Origin: Rhodospirillaceae bacterium
GTDB taxonomy: Bacteria; Pseudomonadota; Alphaproteobacteria; Rhodospirillales; JABHCV01
Direction of reading: 5' to 3'
DNA length: 39,073 nt
NCBI GenBank assembly: GCA_018671895.1
Contig: JABHGV010000061.1
Location: 1-39,073 of the forward strand
The translations under genes were made by a program, and so were the position numbers. The stretch's first letter is position 1. Each line of letters opens with the position of its first letter. Shown here one piece after another: positions 33,801 through 39,073 of this stretch. The notes under the pieces are model-generated. The model worked only from the letters and a program-made list of their open reading frames with translations, searched no databases and had not been told where the DNA came from.

Positions 33801-36092
33801 AACGATTCAGCCTGTGAGATGTTGGGGTATTCCCGCGAAGAGCTTTTGAAAATGCACTTGCCGGATGTAGACAAGAACTTCTCCAAGCAAAAAATTGAGG
33901 AGATCGGCGCTGCGTTGCAAGTTCAGAGTTCCATGAGCTTCGAAACTAGCCAGCAAACAATGGACGGTCACGACGTCAATGTATTGGTGTCGGTTTATTT
34001 AGCCAACTATCTTGGCCGAAAGTTGCTGATTGCCAATGTCAAAGACATTAGCGAACTTAAGCAGGCCCAAGAGGAATTGCGTATCGCCCGAGACCTGGCG
34101 GAAGAAGCCACTAAGGCCAAGGCAACATTCCTGGCTACCATGAGCCACGAGATCCGCACCCCTATGGGGGGTGTCATCGGCATGGTCGATCTTCTGCAGC
34201 ATTCAAAAATGACGGACGATCAGCGGCAAATGATTAATACGGTGGGCCAATCAGCCCAATCGTTGCTGACCATCATCAACGATATTCTGGATTTCTCGAA
34301 AATCGAGGCCGGTAAACTGGATCTTGAGGAAATCCCCATCTCCATCCGCGATGTTGTCGAGGGTGCGGGCGAGGCATTGGCAATCAGCGCCAGAAATAAA
34401 AACCTTGGACTCAGTGTTTATGTCGATCCCAGTATTCCCGATGCTCTCGTCGGCGATCAGGTGCGTCTGCGGCAGGTTCTCTTCAACTTCGGCACCAACG
34501 CCATCAAGTTCACCGAGAAGGGAAAGGTCTTCCTGCGCGCCGACAGGGTTGCGTCCAAGGGCAAGGGAAAGACCACGGTACGTTTCCAGGTGATCGACGA
34601 AGGCATCGGTATCCCTGAGGAAGCCCAGGCGAAGCTCTTTCAGGCTTTCTCCCAGGTTGATGCCTCGACGACGCGCAAGTTCGGCGGAACCGGACTGGGG
34701 CTGACCATTTGCCAGCGCCTGATAGAAATCATGAAAGGCGAGGTCGGCGTCGAAAGCGTAGAAGGGGAAGGCTCTACCTTCAGTGCCACGGTGACGTTCC
34801 CTGTTGCCGAAGAGCACACCATCAAAAGCGACGGCCATGACTTGGCCGGATTGAACATCCTGCTGGCCCACCAAGACGATGAAATGCGGGCGCTGGATTC
34901 TCGTTATCTCGAGCACTGGAAGGCAGCCGTGGCCGCCACTGGGGAAATCGACACGGTGAAATCATTGGCCTTGGATGCCACCGAAGATGGGAGACCCTTC
35001 GATGTTATCTGCCTGGGTTCCAGCTGGACAATCGACGAACAGGTTGATGCCGTTCGCTCCCTGCAGGCGGAGAAGGCGCTATCTTCAACCGGCTATGTCG
35101 TCGCCTGCCGTGGCCGTGTCAGGGCAGACCGGCCCGAGATCGACAACACGGTCTATGTGGATGCCGGCCCGCTAAGAAGAACGGCTTTCATCAAGAGCGT
35201 CGCCGTCGCCGCCGGACGCGCCAGTCCCGAGGTGGACGACGATGACAGCGAGACGACCCTCGCAACCGGAAAGGCACCAACCGTAGAAGAAGCCGAGGCT
35301 GCGGGGCAATTGATCCTTCTGGCCGAGGACAACGCCACCAATCAGGATGTCATTCGCCGCCAGTTGAACATGCTTGGGTACGCACTGGAGATCGCCAACG
35401 ACGGCAAGGAAGCTCTCGAACTACTGAAATCCAGAAATTTCGCGATCCTGTTGACCGACTGCCACATGCCCAACATGGACGGGTTTGAACTAACCGAAAC
35501 CATCAGGAAGTCAGAGAAAGGGGAGGACGGGCGCTTCCCGATCATTGCGGTTACGGCGAGCGTCATGAAGGAGGAGATCGATCAGTGTTTCGCCGCCGGC
35601 ATGGATGATTTCCTTGCCAAGCCGATGGAGATGAAAAAGCTCAAGGAAATGCTGCACAAGTGGATGCCTGTTGCGGACGATGTTGCCGTTGATGAGGCGG
35701 CTCAACCCGTTGCTGGGGACACAGCTGTCGAGGCGGAAACAAATGACGACCCTGATAACAACGATGGCGTCGTCGATGAACGGGCGTTGAAGGATATTTT
35801 CGGCGACGACGACGATACGTTTAAGGAAATCCTCGGTGACTTTATCGATCCGTCGAAAGCGATCGTTGAGGAAATTAATGACGCTTATGAAGCCCATGAC
35901 GCCAAGGCTATCGGCGCTGCCGGTCATAAACTGAAATCGGCGTCGCGTTCCATCGGCGCCAACGAATTGGCAGATCTGTGTCAGGGTCTCGAATCAGCCG
36001 GCAATGATGAAGACTGGGATGAAATTGACAAGGCAGCACCGCGTCTCGCGAGCACCTTCCAAAAGGTCGTCGAATATATCGACAACCTGTGA
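30855..36092 (+). CDS. giant BvgS/EvgS-like hybrid sensor histidine kinase
   Basis: The intact frame encodes 1745 residues. In order: the rest of one SBP_bac_3 domain (1-165), two complete SBP_bac_3 domains (about 180-410 and 425-650), one transmembrane helix (658-680), three PAS domains (about 700-825, 830-950, 957-1080), HisKA with His near 1098 (MSHEIRTPMGG), HATPase to about 1320, and a degenerate receiver domain without phospho-acceptor motif (1330-1455). A true receiver (Asp near 1534 in LLTDCHMPNMDG) and an HPt domain with His near 1690 (AAGHKLKSASRS) follow. This is the unorthodox phosphorelay layout of BvgS/EvgS/TorS. No partner regulator is adjacent. The in-frame ATG at 30855 is unlikely to be the native start, since signal peptide and first SBP domain lie upstream in other frames. 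Confidence 0.88.
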   Translation: MGMFKTEDREKWLAFSNPIQVIKTGLFLKSDSTEGDSMVALKGKRVAAVAGSYQARYIEDKYPEVSLHAVADRTEYLMAMMRGDVVAIVEEVPTINAALAKFGLTGMVSRRAELFENQIFASVRKDNTAMLELVKSGLASIPRERLAEIEARWVINPEDRFFSDTQGVARLNNAEKQWIAQRPLLRFAVTDFIRPIDIVDKEGNYTGLNADLIALLNKKLGTNIVPEFFKSWSAVVKAATDGKVDGAFSVSRTPERQRSLNFTQPYAYDPIIVVARDDEKNVTNWDSLKGQKVVAIEKTAIIDELRAQVADGMLIESGSDAEAIKLLADGSVDAYVGSLITFGNAQKKNYVPGLSIVEKRNIESGSLRIGMHKNQPVLASIMTKGVNALTREELARLHERWLAAKPPSSLVGSLRASLTREQRVWLDAHPKLRLGDDFAWPPFSFMDKNDAFSGIASGYAEALGKRLGIELLPVLGLSWPEVIKRIKLGKVDVLPAVSRTPEREQFLNFTKPYISFPVVIATRKDAPFVDDLGNLGDLKVGVVEDYVTDELLTKSYPQLDIVRVKNVSNGLRDLENGDIQAFVDNLAVITYEIKRSELQNVKIAAPTEHRFELSFGVRKDWPGLIALLDKALDTIDEKERNSIKNTWMAVEVKFGLDLRTILIWAVPIGGSALLVIAFIVVWNRKLGVEIEQRKKAEAEIRTSEVRTRAIIDNANDGIIVIGSDGIVQDFSPAAENIFGHTSAEVIGRNVSMLMPEPMRSQHDAELKHYLDGAEARVVGITREVIGLRKNGTTFPMDLSVGEANLGDEVIFTGTVRDITERKEAERVLAHKEAQLRLAMDNMPGGMLLIDSEQNFLLFNRQYSELFDFPDDLIAEDRPALDMISFQAQRGDYGSGRYVKIVNEMMSTLRSEEHQQYERTLTNGRTLEVSLAPTPDGGAVIVATNITERKIAEEKLSFTQYAVDNTVDPVFWVNPVDASLEYVNDSACEMLGYSREELLKMHLPDVDKNFSKQKIEEIGAALQVQSSMSFETSQQTMDGHDVNVLVSVYLANYLGRKLLIANVKDISELKQAQEELRIARDLAEEATKAKATFLATMSHEIRTPMGGVIGMVDLLQHSKMTDDQRQMINTVGQSAQSLLTIINDILDFSKIEAGKLDLEEIPISIRDVVEGAGEALAISARNKNLGLSVYVDPSIPDALVGDQVRLRQVLFNFGTNAIKFTEKGKVFLRADRVASKGKGKTTVRFQVIDEGIGIPEEAQAKLFQAFSQVDASTTRKFGGTGLGLTICQRLIEIMKGEVGVESVEGEGSTFSATVTFPVAEEHTIKSDGHDLAGLNILLAHQDDEMRALDSRYLEHWKAAVAATGEIDTVKSLALDATEDGRPFDVICLGSSWTIDEQVDAVRSLQAEKALSSTGYVVACRGRVRADRPEIDNTVYVDAGPLRRTAFIKSVAVAAGRASPEVDDDDSETTLATGKAPTVEEAEAAGQLILLAEDNATNQDVIRRQLNMLGYALEIANDGKEALELLKSRNFAILLTDCHMPNMDGFELTETIRKSEKGEDGRFPIIAVTASVMKEEIDQCFAAGMDDFLAKPMEMKKLKEMLHKWMPVADDVAVDEAAQPVAGDTAVEAETNDDPDNNDGVVDERALKDIFGDDDDTFKEILGDFIDPSKAIVEEINDAYEAHDAKAIGAAGHKLKSASRSIGANELADLCQGLESAGNDEDWDEIDKAAPRLASTFQKVVEYIDNL

Positions 36093-36098
36093 TCCCTC

Positions 36099-36169
36099 AT
36101 GTCCGCTTTGGGGCAGAAGCGGAAGTCAGTAACAGCTTGTACATATCCGCTAGCCGATGCAAAGCGGAC
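36099..36169. repeat. palindromic repeat, copy A2 (complete, GTCCGCTTT/AAAGCGGAC ends)
   Basis: GTCCGCTTT at the left pairs with AAAGCGGAC at the right, and each half can also fold locally (TCCGCTT/AAGCGGA on the left; TCCGCT/AGCGGA on the right). It starts seven bases after the kinase stop, so it may serve as a 3' end structure. It matches 30104-30170 with one difference. Confidence 0.82.
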
Positions 36170-36202
36170 GTGAACACCTGGAACGTTCTTTGAAATAAGT
36201 TA

Positions 36203-36292
36203 TGGCGGATGGGGTGGGATTCGAACCCACGAAGAGCTTTCACCCTTGCTGGTTTTCAAGACCAGTGCCTTCAACCACTCGGCCACCCATCC
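36203..36292 (-). tRNA. tRNA-Ser (anticodon UGA)
   Basis: Read on the minus strand, the 90-base sequence starts GGATGGGTGGCCGAGTGG and ends in an encoded CCA. The anticodon stem CTGGT/ACCAG closes the loop CTTGAAA, giving anticodon TGA. A long variable arm, expected for class II tRNA-Ser, and a GGTTCGAAT T-loop are visible. The acceptor stem GGATGGG pairs with CCCATCC. Confidence 0.97.
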
Positions 36293-36365
36293 GTTGGCGA
36301 TGGTTTACCCCAATCACACGCATCGTGAAAGAGGATTAAGCGAACAGGGACGGGCGCGGTGTGAT

Positions 36366-36485
36366 TTAACGAAAAGCGTTCGGCGGAAACCGGACAATAA
36401 CTTCGGCCGGATGATCGACGCGATAGCCGAAAGTACGAGCCAATGAACGCGAAAAACGGGACAGAGCCATGGTAAGTGCAGTCAT
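36366..36485 (-). CDS. possible 39-residue basic small protein
   Basis: A minus-strand ORF starting ATG at 36485 encodes a 39-residue, Arg-rich product (MTALTMALSRFSRSLARTFG, then VDHPAEVIVRFPPNAFR). AAAGGGA lies seven to eight bases before the ATG, a good ribosome site, and TAA ends it. It lies 73 bases upstream of the tRNA-Ser gene on the same strand. The N-terminal half could form an amphipathic helix. I recognise no family, and an ORF this short could be chance. Confidence 0.35.
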   Translation of the reverse strand: MTALTMALSRFSRSLARTFGYRVDHPAEVIVRFPPNAFR

Positions 36486-36591
36486 GATGTTTCCCTTTCT
36501 AGGTCATCTTCAACATGTTGCGTGTCGGCCCAAGTTCTCCGGGCACTGATTCACGCAACATATAATTTGAGTCAAATAGGTTAAGAAAGCC

Positions 36592-37485
36592 TCAACGGCG
36601 TGACCGTCGCATGCCAAGCCATGAATTGAATCCGACCGCAACGATAACAACGGCGCCCCCGATCAAAGACAGCGTTGCCGGTTCTTCACCGACGCCGATC
36701 CATGCCCAAAGCGGCCCCAACACGGTTTCGATCAATGCTAAAAGACCGACTTCTGCGGCCGGAGCATGTCGAGCACCGTTCAAGAACAACCCCAATGCCA
36801 GCGGTGCAATGACCAGACCGAGTATGGACAAGACCGCAAGGTCATGGCCGGTGATGGTCAGTGGTTCAGCCATCGGCAAGACAACCAGTCCGGCGAGAAA
36901 CCCCGATAGGCAGAGTGCAGGCAACAGAATATCGCGTTCCTTTGCCTTGCGAATAACGACCAGGTTCAAGCCTTGCAGAAATGCCGTTCCGGCGGCCAGC
37001 AAGTCGCCGACCCAATAGCCGCCGCCAATTGATCCGGAAAAGATAATGCCGATACCGACAATGGCGCACAGAATGGAAACCCACGTGCGCGGAGTGACCG
37101 CTTCGCCGATGATAAACCAGCCAAGGACAGCGCCAAACAGGGGTAATGTCGCCAGAATGACCAGCACATTGGCGACCGAGGTGTTGAAAATAGCCCCGAC
37201 AAACCCCAGGTTCGCCGTCGCCAGCAGGATCATCGACAAAACCCCGGCGCGCCCCATGTGCCTGAAATATTGCACCAGCTTGCTGCGATGCAGGAATGCC
37301 AGATAAAGGCAAAGGGACAGCCCCATAAACGTCGTTCGATAGAAGATGACCGTCCATATGCTGGCGTCTTCGACCAGGCGCAGCAACAATCCGTCCGGGC
37401 TCAGGATGACCATCCCCAGAGCTGCGATAAGAATGCCTCGCTTGTATGATTCGACGTGTGCCATGGCGCTAGGGTTCAGACTCAT
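36592..37485 (-). CDS. EamA/DMT-superfamily transporter
   Basis: The 297-residue protein has ten hydrophobic helices in two five-helix halves, the drug/metabolite transporter layout. Family-like segments include IFYRTTFMGLSLCLYL in helix 2 and NVLVILATLPLFGAVLGWFIIGEAVTPRTW in the first half, mirrored by EVGLLALIETVLGPLWAWIGVGEEP in the second. The terminal WLGMRRSRR is cytoplasmic. These proteins export amino acids, nucleosides or other metabolites; substrate unknown. It stands alone on the minus strand. A second ATG seven codons in (MAHVESYKRG) is a possible start. Confidence 0.88.
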   Translation of the reverse strand: MSLNPSAMAHVESYKRGILIAALGMVILSPDGLLLRLVEDASIWTVIFYRTTFMGLSLCLYLAFLHRSKLVQYFRHMGRAGVLSMILLATANLGFVGAIFNTSVANVLVILATLPLFGAVLGWFIIGEAVTPRTWVSILCAIVGIGIIFSGSIGGGYWVGDLLAAGTAFLQGLNLVVIRKAKERDILLPALCLSGFLAGLVVLPMAEPLTITGHDLAVLSILGLVIAPLALGLFLNGARHAPAAEVGLLALIETVLGPLWAWIGVGEEPATLSLIGGAVVIVAVGFNSWLGMRRSRR

Positions 37486-37804
37486 TTATTTCATGGCTAT
37501 CACTAAGAGCCATTTCTTTGTCGGACCAGACGCGAGGACCGATGTGATGCCGTCATCACAAGAGACTCGCGATGACGTCAGGCGAAAAAAAGAGCCCCAT
37601 TCAGATATGGATTTGGCATATATATCGCGAGATGTCGTCATTTTATCCTTGAATATGTTCTACATGTCCTTCGGCCACATTCCTAATCTCGTGTTATTTT
37701 TACTCAAACCAAAGCTCATATAATAAGTGAGTCTGGACCCTGGCTTATTCACCATCTGTGTCGTTGCAATTGATTGTTTGTCGCAGTGGCCATATTATTG
37801 CGTG
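37486..37804. other. intergenic region between divergent eamA-type and ankyrin genes
   Basis: It should hold two divergent promoters. A TATAAT hexamer at 37719-37724 faces the ankyrin gene, with a weak T-rich -35 candidate. A 76-codon open frame at 37493-37723 (+) has no ribosome site and no recognisable content, and I do not call it a gene. Confidence 0.4.
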
Positions 37805-38290
37805 ATGAATAATCGAATTCAGCATGGAACCTCGGTATTTGCGGCCACAATGCTGTTGTTTTGCGCGGTTTCCCTCCTCTCCATCGTCGATGCCAAGGCC
37901 CACGACCCGGCCCAATCCATGTGCTCGGACGTCCATGCCGCCGCCTATCTGGACGAACCGGGTGAGATGAAAGCGCTGATCGAGCAGGGTGCCAACCTGA
38001 ATTGCCTCGATTCGTTGAATCAAACACCGCTGATTACGGCCACCGACGGAGCCAGCCTTGATATCGTCGTCATGTTATTGGCCCAAGGTGTTGACCTGAA
38101 CCGTCGTGACGAAATTGGGGAAACGGCTTTGATTAAGGCACAACGCAAGGAAAGCTCGTTTCAGGGGCAGGGCGGACAAACCTATCGGGATATATTCGCG
38201 CGTATCAGCAGTATGCTCCTGAAGGCTGGTGCCATCGAATATGCCGAAATTAAAAATTCGAAACCCGCTGGCGCTCCTTCAAAGCCTTAA
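37805..38290 (+). CDS. exported ankyrin-repeat protein
   Basis: The 161-residue protein has a signal peptide (SVFAATMLLFCAVSLLSIVDAKA) and then two to three ankyrin repeats: HAAAYLDEPGEMKALIEQGANLN, NQTPLITATDGASLDIVVMLL, GVDLNRRDEIGETALIKA. It is probably periplasmic, binding another protein; some exported ankyrin proteins (AnkB-like) work with catalase or in envelope stress. Two Cys (SMCSDVH, LNCLD) could form a disulfide. The start at 37805 puts the signal peptide at the N-terminus. The stop overlaps the next start (TAATG). Confidence 0.8.
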   Translation: MNNRIQHGTSVFAATMLLFCAVSLLSIVDAKAHDPAQSMCSDVHAAAYLDEPGEMKALIEQGANLNCLDSLNQTPLITATDGASLDIVVMLLAQGVDLNRRDEIGETALIKAQRKESSFQGQGGQTYRDIFARISSMLLKAGAIEYAEIKNSKPAGAPSKP

Positions 38291-39073
38291 TGTTCTTTTA
38301 TCTGTCCAAAATTCTGTGGTTTTTGGCTGATCCCGGCAATCTGCTGTTGATTGCCATAAGTCTGGCAACACTGCTGTTGTATGCAGGGCGCGGGGACCGA
38401 TTGTCCCGCTGGCCGCGGTTGGGCAGGGGGTTACTTACCACAACAACCATTATTGCCCTTGGTATTTCCATCCTGCCCATCGGCAAGGCCATGTCGCTGG
38501 TACTCGAAGACCGTTTTCCCGTTGTTCATACACCGCCGCAAAAGGTCGATGGGGTGATTGTACTTGGTGGCATCGTTAACGAGGTTATTACTCAATCGCG
38601 GGGAAAAATCTCCATCGGTGGCGGCGTTGAAAGACTCACCGAACTGGCCTTGCTTTCAAAACGATATCCCCAAGCAAAGTTAGTATTTACAGGTGGTTCT
38701 GGAAAACTACTGACTCAAAACATCAAGGAGGCTGATGTGGTCGGCCCGCTTCTCGAAAGCCTAGGGATTTCGTCGGAACGGATGATTTACGAAAATCGTT
38801 CCCGCAATACCTATGAAAATGCCGTTTACAGCCGCGAATTGGTAGAGCCGAAACCCGGAGAAACGTGGATTCTGATCACGTCTGCCTTTCATACGCCGCG
38901 TGCGGTGGGAAGTTTCCGCAAGGCTGGATGGCCCGTCGTCCCCTGGCCTGTGGATTTCAACATGACAGCGGACGAATCCCTGCGTCTGGGATTCTCTCTC
39001 AGGGGTGGTTTTGGCAGCCTTTCATCGGGCCTACACGAGTGGCTAGGGCTGATTTTTTACCGTCTAACATTAA
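38290..39073 (+). CDS. YdcF/ElyC-family (DUF218) membrane protein, 3' partial
   Basis: The open frame from ATG 38290 runs to the window end without a stop (261 codons). It has two N-terminal membrane segments (ILWFLADPGNLLLIAISLA; LLTTTTIIALGISILPIG). A DUF218 domain follows, with the conserved DGVIVLGG start, LVFTGGSG, E in NIKEADV, ENRSRNTYENA and ITSAFHTPRAV. ElyC-type members act in envelope polysaccharide metabolism. It is coupled to the ankyrin gene by a TAATG overlap. Most of the protein is probably present; only the last residues are missing. Confidence 0.9.
   Translation, partial: MFFYLSKILWFLADPGNLLLIAISLATLLLYAGRGDRLSRWPRLGRGLLTTTTIIALGISILPIGKAMSLVLEDRFPVVHTPPQKVDGVIVLGGIVNEVITQSRGKISIGGGVERLTELALLSKRYPQAKLVFTGGSGKLLTQNIKEADVVGPLLESLGISSERMIYENRSRNTYENAVYSRELVEPKPGETWILITSAFHTPRAVGSFRKAGWPVVPWPVDFNMTADESLRLGFSLRGGFGSLSSGLHEWLGLIFYRLTL

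Larger units (their letters stand above)
36093..36591. other. intergenic region with palindromic repeat, tRNA-Ser and a possible small ORF
   Basis: It contains the complete palindromic repeat A2, the minus-strand tRNA-Ser(UGA), and a possible 39-codon minus-strand ORF at 36366-36485. The remaining ~100 bases up to the EamA-family gene show nothing I can assign; a leftward promoter for the small ORF and the tRNA is expected there. Confidence 0.55.

Noticed and set aside
36246-36446. 66-codon + strand frame across the tRNA region
   Set aside because: It runs antisense through the tRNA-Ser gene and has no coding features.
37493-37723. 76-codon + strand frame before the ankyrin gene
   Set aside because: No ribosome site and no recognisable content; it sits where promoters of two divergent genes are expected.

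Overview
The window looks like chromosomal DNA of a Gram-negative proteobacterium, most likely an alphaproteobacterium of the marine Rhodospirillales kind. That placement is an inference from gene content: sigma-54 control, twin-arginine-exported molybdoenzyme parts, multihaem cytochromes, an AmiC/AmiR amide system and a BvgS-like hybrid kinase. No taxonomic marker gene is present.

Region 1 (1-6360, + strand) is the distal part of a respiratory operon. It holds the end of a membrane-anchored cytochrome c / ethylbenzene-dehydrogenase-type haem subunit, a small two-helix membrane protein, a tandem UspA protein with three PCP_red-like repeats, a SPASM radical SAM protein that also ends in a PCP_red domain, a HemG/HemY-type porphyrinogen oxidase and a SCO copper protein. 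The theme is haem and cofactor supply for a type II DMSO-reductase-family enzyme whose catalytic genes should lie before base 1.

Region 2 (6332-13464, - strand) holds a small membrane protein and then a molybdoenzyme operon read right to left: a twelve-haem NapC-anchored cytochrome, a four-cluster Fe-S subunit, a TAT-exported molybdopterin catalytic subunit, a TorD-like chaperone and an exported PTP-like protein that has lost its catalytic residues. Region 3 (13465-17749) is the control module: an intergenic region with a sigma-54 promoter and two TTACC-N4-GGTAA sites, then a divergent operon of a PhnD-like periplasmic binding protein, a sensor kinase and an NtrC-family activator, as in the AioXSR/ArxXSR arrangement.

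Region 4 (17815-30203) is an aliphatic-amide module bounded by 35-bp direct repeats (one mismatch). It has cytoplasmic AmiC and the ANTAR antiterminator AmiR, then a leader with two A1/G4 hexaloop hairpins and an intrinsic terminator, then a UrtABCDE/FmdDEF-type ABC transporter and the amidase AmiE. After a strong terminator come a NorQ/CbbQ ATPase, a NorD/CbbO VWA protein and a UT-family urea transporter. No urease is present.

Region 5 (30086-39073) holds dispersed palindromic repeats, a very large hybrid histidine kinase with stacked periplasmic SBP domains and a broken 5' end, tRNA-Ser(UGA), a possible 39-residue ORF, an EamA/DMT exporter, an exported ankyrin protein and a YdcF/ElyC-type protein cut by the window end.
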